DNA of 64,000 nt, from NCBI GenBank assembly GCA_037951105.1, contig JBAMJV010003099.1:62001-126000 (forward strand), in the 5' to 3' direction. The notes below the pieces were generated by a model. It was not told the DNA's origin and made no database searches. It saw nothing but the letters and a program-made list of their open reading frames with translations. The stretch comes from Echinarachnius parma (Eukaryota; Echinodermata; Echinoidea; Clypeasteroida; Echinarachniidae). The position numbers and the translations under genes were made by a program. Below, one piece after another: positions 21,640-32,311 of this stretch (position 1 is the first letter of the stretch; every line of letters begins with the position of its first letter).

Positions 21640-24600
21640 TAAATAATAATAATAATAATAGTGGATACTTATATAGCGCACGTTCCGTCTTTCGACGCTC
21701 GCGGCGCTTAGAGAAAAAGAAAACAAAATAAACAAACAAACAGACAGACATACAAAAACAAATTAGAGTACACCTATTGTTCAAATAAATAAGTTTTCAA
21801 CAGAGTTTTAAAGGTATCTAAGGAAGGTGATTGGCGAATTTCAATGGGGAGATCATTCCAATGTTTTGGGCCAAGGTATGAGAAGGAACGATCTCCTCAT
21901 GAGCGTTTTACTCTGGGTACTTGGAGGGATTGTGTGTTAGACGAGCGAAGACTACGTGAAGGTGTGTACATTGTGAGGCTATTTTGTAAGTAGGCAGGGG
22001 CAGATGAATGAAGTGAATGATATACAAGTAATAGAATTTTAAAAATAATGCGTTTCTCAACAGGAAGCCAATGGAGGGATTGAAGGATTGGTGTTATGTG
22101 TGAAGACTTCTTTGTGTATGTAAGTAGTCTGGCTGCAGAATTCTGTAGACGTTGGAGCTTATTAACTTCTTTTTGTGGGAGATTACCGAACAGAGAATTT
22201 GAAAAGTCAATACGAGATGAAAATCAATGCGTGAATCAAGGATTCAGCAGCAGAGGGTGACAAATACTTCCTAATGAAACCTAAGTTGCGTAATTGGAAT
22301 CTTACAGACTGTGATACATGAGATATATGGCTAACAAATGAAAGATTTGCATCAAAAATTACACCAAGGTTACGAACAGTTTGTGAAGGTTTTACATGAC
22401 AATCTCCAATCCTAATTTGACACTGGTCATAATTAATCATTGACAACATCTGTTTCGAACCAAATAATACAAACTCTGATTTCCCATCATTCAACTTTAA
22501 GCCATTTCTTTCCATCCAAAGTTTAACGTCATCAAGACAAGACTCAAGTTTTGTAATTGTGCTAAAAAGAGTATTGACAGATGGGGGGAATGAAATAAAC
22601 AATTGGATGTCATCTGCATAACAATAGTAACTAATATTGTGTTTACAAAAAATGTGGCTGATAGGCTGGAGGTATAAAGAAAAAAAGTAGTGGTCCACCC
22701 ACCGACCCCTGTGGCACTCCACATGTGAGGGTGGTGGGTTCGGATGTGGCGTCGTTAACTCTGACACATTGTGAGCGATTGGACAGATATGATTTAAACC
22801 AATCGAGGGCGACGCCACTGACACCAAATGATTGTAGCCTGTGAATCAGAATGTCATGTTCCACCGTATCAAAAGCTGATGACATATCGAGTAATACAAG
22901 AGCAGTGATATTTCCGTTGTCCATTTCTTTCAAAACATGGTCAGTGAAATTTGTAAGGAGTGTTTCCACGCTATGAAAAGGGCGATAAGCTGATTGACGA
23001 TTGTCTAAAAGATTATTCTCTTGTAAGTAATTTAAAAGACGAGAAAAAACCAAACGCTCCATGACTTTACTTTAAAAGGGTAGGTTTGATATTGGTCGGA
23101 AATTGTGTAAAGAGTCTTTATCGAGATTGGCTTTTTTGAGAGTGGGACGTATCACAGCTCTTTTCAGATCGTGTGGAACTACACCTGAGTCAAGGCTTGC
23201 ATTTACAATAGTAACAACAGCTGGTGCAACAGCTGGTAGACATTTCTTTACAAGATGAGTGAGTAGCGGATCTAATTCACATGATTTGTTAGGAGATTTC
23301 ATTATGACACTTTCTACTTCGTTAAGAGTTACGGCATAGAGTGAAGATAATGATGAGGGTGTATCACATATTGATTCATTTGATTGAGCTAATGGCAAGT
23401 TTGCCCGAATATTACATATCTTGTCAACAAAATGTTGACTGAACTGATTGGCCAAATCTTCACAAGACTGATGTTCAGGTAGTGGGGATGCTTGCTTTCT
23501 ATTAAGAAGTTTATTAACAACTTAAAAAAGTTGTTTAGCATCTCTACCGCATTCCTCCACTTGTCTTGAGTGATGTGAAGATTTAGCTTCTTTTATGAGC
23601 GACTGAACGAGTTGGCGTTGAGTACAATACATTTGTCTGTGTATCTCCAGATTTGTAGAGCGCCACTTTCGTTCAAGTTGCCTACGACAGAGTTTTGCCT
23701 GAGCTATTTCATTATCGTACCATTCAGTGTTTGGACGAATAGTAACACAAAGTCGTTTCTGTGGAGCATATTTGTCTAGGGCAATTCGAAGGTTAACATT
23801 GTATCTACTGACAGCATCTTGCACATTGTTAGCAGAAGAGCAGGTTCCTTCTAGTGATGTAAGCATAGTGTCTTGACGGAGTTCATCAACATCGATCGAT
23901 TTGATGTTGCGAGTTACAAGATACTGTTTGTTTGCAGTTTTTATTGGTATCTTAAGTTCACACAAAATTGCAGAGTGATCCGAGATACCGTCCTTTATGG
24001 TGGCATTTTCGATTTCTGCCATGTCACCATTGCGGGTAATGAGTAGATCAAGTATGTCAGTGCAGTGCATAGAGTTATTATCTCTATGAAATGGATTTAT
24101 TGTCAATAATAATAATCAGTTCAATAGTACAAATTAATGAAATATCTTGAATTGACAAAAGGGGCTAACAAAATAGCATAGTGCTAATCGAGGTTAGTCC
24201 CGAAAATAGTGATTTAAACAAACAAAATATATTTCAGCTGAACTACTAGTAACTTATTTACACTATGTACATAAATTGAATTTGTAAAAATAAAAAAATA
24301 AAATAAATATATACATACTTATATACATATAAAATATTTATAATAATAAGTATGTGGCCGCGATTGTGGGTAGGTTCTTGGATATGTTGCTGAAGGCTGT
24401 AGGATGTTAACAGTTCGGTGAATGATTTAGTGCTTGTGAGTGGTGAGTCCATTTGGATGTTGAAATCTTCGGATATAACTAAATCGGATGAGCTGAAGAT
24501 TTGACTGTCAAGTATCGTGGAGAACTCGTCTAAGAACGTTTTTAAAGTGGATGGATTAGGTGGCCTGTAAATGATGATTAAGCGTAGAATTCGTGAAAGA

Positions 24601-25112
24601 TATGTAATGTCTAGTTGAATGAGTTCAAATGTTTGCATGTCCGTGGAATCAACTATCTTGAAGTCGAGGTCACTTCGATAGAGTACACCGACTCCTCCTC
24701 CGCGTTTGCCTTTTCTTGGGACATGCATGAAAGTGAACCCTTGAGGAGTGAGATGACCGATGGGTGCAATATCGTCTGCGGTAAGCCATGTCTCGCAAAC
24801 ACCGACGATGTGCAGATCATGCTCGAGAACAAAATCAACAAACTCTGAAGTTTTGTTTTTCAGTGACCTTGCATTGATCATGGCGAATGATAAGTTCTTG
24901 TTTATTTCATCTGCGTTTCCAGAATGAGAACTTGTAGTCGTGGGTTGGTGCGTCCTCTGGGGATGAGCTGCTTCCGGTTCTCTGTGATGTTGCCTTTGTT
25001 GTCTCTTCCTTCCTCGGTGTGTTTTTCTCCTTCTCTTAATGCCTAGACTGAGGATTTGTCTCTGTAAAGCAGGATTGAGTTCATGAAATCTTGTCGTTGG
25101 TGTATAGGTCAT
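21640..25112 (-). mobile_element. CR1/L2-type LINE, decayed
   Basis: Reading 5' to 3' on the minus strand: a basic N-terminal stretch; an APE-type endonuclease (24350-25060: MINARSLKNK, VCETWL, RGGGVGVLYR, IYRPP); its C-terminal part and linker (24106-23522: DLLITRNGD, DGISDHSAI); then reverse transcriptase (23455-22207) with FRPISNLPF, QSAYRPFHS, LLDMSSAFDTVEH, GVPQGSV and YADD; and a C-terminal region (LHWLPVEKR, FSYLGPKHWNDLP) to about 21770. The 3' end has AAGCGCC...GCGCTATATAAG and a (TTA)n tail at 21640. Breaks: AT-rich insert about 24107-24355, TAA stops near 23524 and 23074, a frameshift near 22690, and a stop around 21900. It is not active. Confidence 0.85.
24107..24355. other. AT-rich insertion within the LINE endonuclease region
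   Basis: The endonuclease reading is interrupted between 'THNRGH' and 'DLLITRNGD' by about 245 bases of AT-rich non-coding sequence bounded by TAATAATAA-like words. Its origin is unknown. Confidence 0.5.
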
Positions 25113-25496
25113 CCTGATATTTCATTCGTACCATCAATGATAATTGATCTGCAGATTTGCATTTTTTCTCAATGATCTATCCAGAACATTTGAAGAAAAT
25201 AGCGTTGGAAATCGTAACTTTGATTTCAGATTTCAAATTGTTGACGGTTTGACTTTTACATAGTCTTAAAGGACAGCCGTTTACTTTAAATCGATCGATA
25301 CAGCGAGCCCGCGGAGGCAGCTAGCTAGCGCAGCGAGCGTTCGGCCCGTCCAGAGCTGCGGCCATGCCGACCTTACCCCGGTAGCTAGGTAGGGCGAGTC
25401 GGCTCTATGCATGCCGTACGCGTAACTCAATACGGGTAGTATATCGTATAGGCTGTACACAATTCTATTTTTGTTCGATCACCGATATTATTAGTT
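25113..25496. other. LINE 5' flank and GC-rich short repeats
   Basis: Contains AGCTAGCTAGCGCAGCGAGCG-like words near 25320; no gene recognised. Confidence 0.4.
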
Positions 25497-25627
25497 ACAC
25501 CCTGCTTGTTCACGCAATACGGGATATATCTACGTTCTGGTTCCATATTCCATGAGGCCGGAGGCCGAATGGAATATGGAACCAGAACGTAGATATATCC
25601 CGTATTGCGTGAGAACAAGCAGGGTGT
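25497..25627. repeat. Near-perfect 131-bp palindrome
   Basis: Arms of about 57 bases (left ACACCCTGCTTGTTCACGC..., right ...GCGTGAGAACAAGCAGGGTGT) match almost base for base around a short loop (GAGGCCGGAGGCC). The right arm has one extra base. The word AATACGGG in the arms recurs at 26410, 26520 and 26570. Confidence 0.85.
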
Positions 25628-25856
25628 GACGGATTTATCTCTTTAAGTGTATACATTTTTTCAAACATATTTGTACTCACCATCTTGTGCTCTTTCTTGT
25701 GCTCTTTGTGCTCCCTTGCCTTATCAATTTCAAATATTGTCCATCTCACATGGTCTCCAAGTAATATAAAATGTTCCAAACAACTTGTAACTGTATCCAA
25801 AATTCCAAAACAACAGTAACAATAACATATGTACAATGTCCTTGTCCTCCAGTACT
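25628..25856 (-). other. Possible exon end with strong donor-like site
   Basis: On the minus strand an AAG-rich stretch (AGCACAAAGAGCAC, then AGCACAAGATG) runs into GTGAGTA at about 25680, which is donor-like. The encoded lysine/histidine-rich end (HKEHKKEHKM) may belong to the preceding KIAA1958-like locus, but no acceptor could be fixed. Confidence 0.25.
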
Positions 25857-26337
25857 TTAATTGTTTTTTGGATAAACATTCACAATGTCTTTCAGTTCTC
25901 GAAGTGCAGCTTTGAAAGATTCATTTGATGCAGAAAATTCCCTGTCTTTGATAATATCAAATCCCTTCTCATTCGGTGGAGATTTCAGATATCTGTTCAA
26001 GCTATGACGGAGATTTTTCCAACGTTGAGGCTTTATAAAAAGCTTGCTTACCGTTGCCGCCGGTACCCGCACGGATGCTACCCGCCGGGGCGTCCCCGTC
26101 ACTCTTCTGCTTCCGAGCGCCCAACCAGAATCCTTCGAGAGCTCCATTGAGTTTATCAGCGGAAAAACTTTCGAAGCAAACATCATCTGAATAATCGTTG
26201 CTTTCTTCCAAAAAAGCCCGAAAGGCCCTGACCGCTCTCAAGTTCGCTCTAATCGTATTTTTCGGCGTTGAAGATGTTTTCTTCTCGGATATTTCATCCC
26301 TGGAGTGGTGTTCGAATCTCCGCGAATTTGCAGCCAT
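25857..26337 (-). pseudogene. KIAA1958/DUF3504-like N-terminal domain, frameshifted remnant
   Basis: From an ATG in good context (GCAAAATGGC, 26337) the minus strand encodes MAANSRRFEHHSRDE, then NTIRANLRAVRAFRAFLEE, FSADKLNGALEGFW, YKASTLE, then in the next frame NLRHSLNRYL, NEKGFDIIKD and SNESFKAALRELKD. From memory of the family, this is the helical domain before the tyrosine-recombinase-like part of Crypton-derived KIAA1958-type proteins. A one-base shift near 26015 breaks the frame within an A run. A GC-rich insert of about 16 codons (about 26045-26100) precedes it, and the frame ends at 25857 without a recombinase domain. It could be an assembly error or an undetected intron, but the retained reading argues for a recent remnant. 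Confidence 0.6.
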
Positions 26338-26918
26338 TTTGCTGCTGTGAGCGATATCTAGCCTAGCTATCGCGATATCGATATCGATCGCGATAGCTTT
26401 CATTCACGTAATACGGGCTCATCTTCAGTGGTTGAAATCGCCACTGCGCATGTGCACAACGATGAAAAACACGATAATTTACATTAAAACAATAACAACA
26501 ACAAGACGTAAACAGGTAATACGGGCTCATATTACCCGTTTGATCATTTTGACCAAGTAAATGAGGTAAATACGGGTTTGTCTCAAAGACAAATTGACCA
26601 ATCAGATTACAGCAAAATGGCCCACTAAGAGATAATATCGCATGTCACTATCGCTAGCTGATCGCCACGATGTATGCGCCATCTAGCGACGTCGCGGAGA
26701 GAATAACGGTATATCGACATTTTCAAAATAGTGGAAAAGCGAGAGTGGGCCTGACTGTTTAGTAAATGTTTCTTGCATCGACCTGGAGGTGTGCTCCAAA
26801 CGACGCACTCACTTTTATAAGCCAAAACCTTCTAAAGGACAAGTTGAGGACAAGCCGGTTAGAACCATTACTATAGTAACGTTTGCATAAGGGTATAAGT
26901 CCAAGTTCTTTTTCAGTT
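26338..26918. other. 5' flank of the KIAA1958-like remnant
   Basis: Contains palindromic GATATCGATATCGATCGCGATA at 26370-26395 and AATACGGG words at 26410, 26520 and 26570. No further gene. Confidence 0.4.
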
Positions 26919-27195
26919 GTAACGCGTGGGATATCAGAGCGAATAAGAGAACTAACTTTTATAAGAAATTATTGAAACACCATTTTTTCTTCTTCTTATT
27001 TTAGATTATTGTGACCAAATCATCTGGTCCTACGCGTTGCGACAGCAAAGTCGCATAACCTTTTCATGAAAGAGTGTTTCATATGTTGTTGTTTTTTTTG
27101 CATTTTATAAAATTTGCTCCAAAACTTCTAAAATGTAATACAATGGTGTTTCAATAATTTCTACAAGAGTTAAGCTCTGATGACCCACGCGTTAC
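26919..27195. mobile_element. MITE with GTAACGCGTGGG ends
   Basis: The left end (GTAACGCGTGGGATATCAGA) and right end (inverted, GTAACGCGTGGGTCATCAGA) match, and both arms go on to 'gaaattattgaaacaccat'. About 277 bases, non-coding. Confidence 0.75.
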
Positions 27196-27507
27196 ATTGA
27201 CCAAATATCGATAAAGAGTATGATATCATCATTTTGATATGTCACATTCGTGTAGCTGGTCCAAATGATCCAAATTAATATGTTCTTTCATTTTGTTTTT
27301 TAGCAGTGCGTTGGAACTGGACGGTTATTTTCCTAGCAACCAATATGCGAAGCATGTAGCTTGCTTGCCTGAAATTGTTTAGATCCTCTGTACATGACAA
27401 TAAATAGTTGTGACGTCACACTTGCTATATAGTCGCAATTGAGTTAGGTTGTTACAAACAAGTTTGAAGTACTACATCCGTTTTTTTAAGAAGTGACTGA
27501 ACTATGT
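27196..27507. repeat. Repeat fragment related to 3960-4080
   Basis: 'aatagttgtgacgtcacact...tatagtcgcaattgagtt' around 27400-27450 resembles 4015-4070. No gene. Confidence 0.4.
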
Positions 27508-27662
27508 CTAGGGCCCTGTTGCAGATAGAGATACAATTGATTGGAGGTCGGACAAAATTGTGCGTTTCCACCAATCAGATTTGCGCATGTAGAACACATG
27601 ATCTGACTTACAATTAATTGTAACTTACAATCGATGGATTCTCCTTCTGCAACGGGGCCAAG
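27508..27662. mobile_element. MITE, GGGCCCCGTTGCAG family, copy 1
   Basis: Ends AGGGCCCTGTTGCAG and CTGCAACGGGGCCAAGG are inverted. The arms continue with GATACAATTGATTG-like words, and the centre is CCAATCAGATTTGCGCAT. Relatives at 53361-53528 (best) and 53095-53236. Confidence 0.75.
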
Positions 27663-27996
27663 GTCATATGGACTGTGAGTTTACCTCAGTCTGTCCGGTA
27701 GGTCTGTAGAATGATGTGCTCTCCAAGGGTTCCAAACGTCCAGATGATTCGTGAACTCTAAATGATCAAGTTGAAAATTCCGCTCTATTTATAACATCTC
27801 AGCAACTTCAGTGACATAGGCGCACCGGAAGAAGCCCCGGATGTATAAGGGGGGAGGGGGGCAGGGGAGGCGACTCCTCCGGAATTTCGCATTATAGAAC
27901 AGAAAGGGAAGGGGGCAGGGGGCAACATGCATCAGCAAACATAATTGTACATTATTGTCAGTCTAGGGGAGGGAGCTGGGGAGCCGACTCCTCCCA

Positions 27997-28167
27997 GGGG
28001 CGGATCTAGCTTTTTGCTAAGGGGGGGGGGGGGGGGGGGGGTGTTGACCCAATGACGATGCGGATACTGTGTGGGTCCGGACACATGATGGCGTTTTTCT
28101 ATGCACATCACATTTTCACTTGGCAGCCCCCCCCCCCCCCCCCCCCCCCCCGTAGATCCGCCACTGC
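27997..28167. mobile_element. MITE with GGGCGGATCTA ends and G/C tracts
   Basis: Left CAGGGGCGGATCTAGC followed by a G tract (28021-28040); right a C tract (28128-28151) followed by GTAGATCCGCCACTG. The two ends, including the homopolymers, are inverted repeats. Confidence 0.65.
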
Positions 28168-29300
28168 CTCCTCTATTTAAAAATATAGAACAGAGAGTGA
28201 AGGGGGTTGAGAGCAAACTTACATCAGCAAAGATAATCAAAGATAAGTTATCATGGTTATTGTTTATTTGTTTATATTACCAACAAACACGATATTACTC
28301 TCCCCCCTCTCATTATCTGTCTATTTTTCGTTGTTCTTATACGTTGCTTGTCACTATAACAACAACAACAAAACACAGAATGACAGTGATATGATAAAGG
28401 CAATATATTTAGTAATTTAAAGGAGGATCGGATTCGTAAATCAGATGCGCGGCGCCATATTGCGAACTTCCTGCGCACGATGCGTACTGCATAGCGCAGC
28501 AGTGTTGTGCATGCAGTGCGCACAAACTTGCCTAGTTCAATATGACGCCCCGCGGTGTAACATCCCAACACTTGACAACTTTTAAAATGTATTTATGTCT
28601 TCCAATCCACTGACTTTAGCCCTGACCTTCATATTGCAGATGACATGAAGACAATACGATTTATTTTTGTGTGCGAGGCTCGTGTGACGAAAAATATAAC
28701 CTGTGACATGGGGCACGAAACTGGCCTTACCTAGAAAACAGAAAATTACAGCGTAAATACATGGGACTAATTTGAATAGATTTTTAATGATATTGATTGC
28801 CAATTGACGAAATTGCTTTCGCTTTTATGTGTTCAGCAACTGTGACGACGAATTTGATTTGCAATTGACGAAAATGTGTGACTAATGACTAAATTGTGTG
28901 GTCTATTTGTTAAATTGATCGACAAAAGACGAAATTGAAGTTAGGATTTCCGCTCTGGTGGTTCCTCAGGACGAATTTGAAGTACAAATTAATGAAATTG
29001 AATGACAAAAGTGTTAAAATGAATGGGAAAACCTATAATAATAATAAACCACAACATTTATCAGGCGCTTAATACGGTTGTTTTTTGTTCGCCCTAGTTC
29101 GTCCGGACTACATACATGTAGTATAAGTGCCTGTCGCTAAAACAGTTCGCGTGCGGAAGATGGTACATCTCAAGATTTTTGTTTGCTGTCAGCTCGTATT
29201 ATATCTCTCATCATCATCTGTGAAAGAAGAGTATAATTATTATTTTTTTTTTTTGTGGCGTGTTATTTGGCGTTAAATTTGGATGTATTTGATTGACAAT
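28168..29300. other. Intergenic stretch with repeat fragments
   Basis: 28440-28500 resembles the start of repeat R2 (17770-17830). 28800-29030 has many short AATTGACGAAATTG-like words. No gene. Confidence 0.4.
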
Positions 29301-31137
29301 CACATAATGACGCAAATGATTATTGTTGCTGAACAAAGAAATATTAATACTCGACCACCGAGCAATGAATGACCATTATACGTTTCAGGCTCGTGTTAAC
29401 AGTTAAGGAAAAATAATATACCAACGAACAACGACAATTCGTTAGAATTGGAAAGCTTATGAAAAAGGAATAGACATGTCCGAAGATGACAATCATAGAA
29501 ACAATACGATGATTGATGTTTGAATCAATATTGAGCGAAGAAATCGGAAATTGAAAGATTTATACGAGTCCAATCAATAGGAATTCGTGTGCACACAATA
29601 ATGATACGTACAGTCAAAGATGTCAAGTCATTTCAACTCTTTTGATTTTCGATTCTTTTCCTTAAATATCAATTTAAGAATCAATCATGTTCTTGTTTCT
29701 ATGCTTGTCGTCACTGTCTTCCCAAACACGATCCTGGTGAGGCACAGAATGGTCATTGACAGATTGCGCGGTCGAATATCGATGTGTCTTTGTTCAGCTT
29801 CGATAAAGAAATCCTATTCTTAAGGAATGACGACATCGGCTTCGGTCTCTTCGATTTGGAACCCAGCCTCTCATCTTCCAGCTTCGAGATGCGCATCACA
29901 ACGAACTATGTTACCATCTGACCATAGCATCCACGATTATGATGCTCTGGATGAGTGGGTTCCTAATCGAAGAGATCGAATACCGTGTCGTCATCGGATT
30001 CATCCTCACTCTCCTACTTCTTCTCTTCCTGCTTTGTTGACATGTGCACAATCTGAAAGGTTGATACGAATCTATATTTCTTTGATCTGATATGTCCACT
30101 GAGTGAGGTGTGAAAATTCCATGGTAAATAAGTGTCACATAGTTATGACTGAGTAATGAGCAAAAAATGTAATGTGATATTTACTAACTCATCTCACTGA
30201 CTTTGTACACAGCAATCATTATCCACTAGAGAATTATACATCCGAACACTTCGATCATACATATCTTTATAATGGAAAAATGAAACCGGAAGCTGTTATA
30301 TGCTTCAATCTATCGGTAATACAAATACTATAAAGTACATGTATATAAGTTTACATTGTCGCACACTGCGTTCTTTCCGTTAGGCTAGTACCAATACTGA
30401 GCTAGATCCGTTTCGAAACCCTGGGTCCACGATCGGTCTTCCAAAACACGAACCTCGAACACAAACAACAAACAACAGTTTGTCGTCAAGTCGTTTGCGA
30501 AGGTCATGACAGACGTCATTGAATTGATTGGGGGACAAACGTTTACTTTATATTACTTCCGTTTGTATTATATAAAAATACCATCTTGTCTCCGTCGTAT
30601 CGCTGATATGAGAGTCCCATTGTTCAACTGTCAAGCATAATTACAATGATGAAACTATTAAATGAGAAGAGATTGAGAGATCGAAAGAGAGATCTGTTTA
30701 TTTATATATTTATTTCTTTGTTTGTTTTAGATATAATATTATATATTTTCATTTATTTTGTATTCATTTTATTTTATATAAATATATATATATTTTTTGT
30801 GGGGGGGGGGGGGGGGGGGCGTCTTCACCGCAAATATGGACTGACAATATAAAGTCATTGTTATCTGATTATTACATGTATTGGATACAATACGTGTTGA
30901 TGCTTGTCCCCCCCCCCCCCCCCTCCCTCAGTTTGTATTCTATATTTTGAAAGGCAAAGTCTGAGGGGGGTTGCCAGCCCTCCACTACCCCAACTCGCCC
31001 CCGCCTTCTTCAGATCTTATAAATCTCACGACATGCTCAACCTGATCATTTCGGCTTCAGACGTCATCCAGAGCTAACCGAAGACGACACATCTCATACA
31101 CGCCATAAGGCTAGAGGTAAAGTATGTCCTAGAGCTA
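29301..31137. repeat. Upstream spacer of gene B, inverted partner of 5502-8100
   Basis: Reverse-complement matches include 30050-30240 with 6430-6590, and 30420-30640 with 5960-6190. It carries a G tract (30800-30818) and a C tract (30909-30923), as does its partner. Confidence 0.7.
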
Positions 31138-31468
31138 GAGGGTGTTTCACTCTCAAGGCCACCACTTGGCCGTTCGGAGAGGTTAGTGATGGCACTTTTT
31201 TCTGGTTATGGTTGACATGTCTACTTAACATGTACAAAAGGATTAAACAATCAAAGCAGTTCTAAATTCGAACCTAAAAATCTGGCCGTGTACACTTTTC
31301 GTTGGAATCGACCATATACATGTATAACTGATTTTATTTAAATGTATGCCTTTCAAAAAGGACTGTTTCAAAATGTTTACAAAGAAAGTAACGGCTTTCC
31401 ATCGTTGTTAAGTCTAACTTAGAGTTACGTTCAACTTAGAATCTTTGTGAAACACCCTTCTACTAATA
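31138..31468. mobile_element. Shortened copy of the 4521-5501 element
   Basis: Ends AGAGGGTGTTTCAC and TCTTTGTGAAACACCCTTCT sit in the same flanks as the longer copy near gene D. Only about 330 bases remain, with a different middle. Confidence 0.55.
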
Positions 31469-32210
31469 TCTTAGGCACTTATTTAAAAGGCGAATCAAAC
31501 ACTGTCATGTCTGCTCAGTACATCATAAAGTTATGAACCAGAACACTGATTTCCTATTGACAACAAATTAATTCGGATGGGCATATCTCAGCCAATACAT
31601 ATTGGCTTGACATATTCAATTGATTTTCGGTATTTGAAAATTATTTTGTATGCTCTTTCGGAATTAAAAAAAATAGATTTAAATGACGTCATAGCTTCTG
31701 TACTCTATACTAAGCAAAGTATGAAACCATTTTCAATTTTCTTTGAATGTACAACTTCATTATACATACACCTGAACTTGAATTTATAGCGACGTATATG
31801 ATTTGATTTTACAAAATAGCGAGGATTTTGTATTGTTTAGCTGTGTATCAAACTATGACAACTTCGGGAACGGGTGCTACTTCGGGATACCAAGGATAAT
31901 TCACAGCAACCACGCTTTTGTTTATAAACAAATGTTCTGGAAATAATTTACCATTTCAACTTGAAAAATTTAGCAGGTTCCATCCGGTTTAATTATATTT
32001 TCGGATATTTCGAAGTATCCGAATTCGGATACTCAACCAAATCTTACCATAATGTCCACCCTTTTCACCTAGGTAAATATGTGTATATTCTATGAAAACA
32101 TCACATATCAATCAGAATAATCTAACAATGATATTAATATTATGACTGAAGTCTCACATTAATTAACGTTTGAGAAAATCTTATGAAGGTAATGGATCAC
32201 TTTAACCCCT
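31469..32210. repeat. Upstream spacer of gene B conserved with gene D
   Basis: The right half (31780-32200) is an inverted match to 2606-3000. The left half lacks the MITE found at 4190-4495. No coding content. Confidence 0.6.
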
Positions 32211-32214
32211 TTAC

Positions 32215-32311
32215 TGTTTGTGTACAATTATAATATGTCAACATACATGAAATCGTACTTGATCCCTGTAACTTTGTGTACCCATGGTAACAGGATTCAA
32301 GCGTGACAGAA
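32215..32311 (+). promoter_or_regulatory. Conserved proximal 5' flank of gene B
   Basis: Shares CATACATGAAATCGTACTTG, ATCCCT, CCATGGTAACAGGATTCAAG with the flank of gene D; a core is kept in gene C. Confidence 0.5.

Noticed and set aside
24615-24848. Plus-strand gene within the LINE
   Set aside because: Antisense shadow of the endonuclease region.
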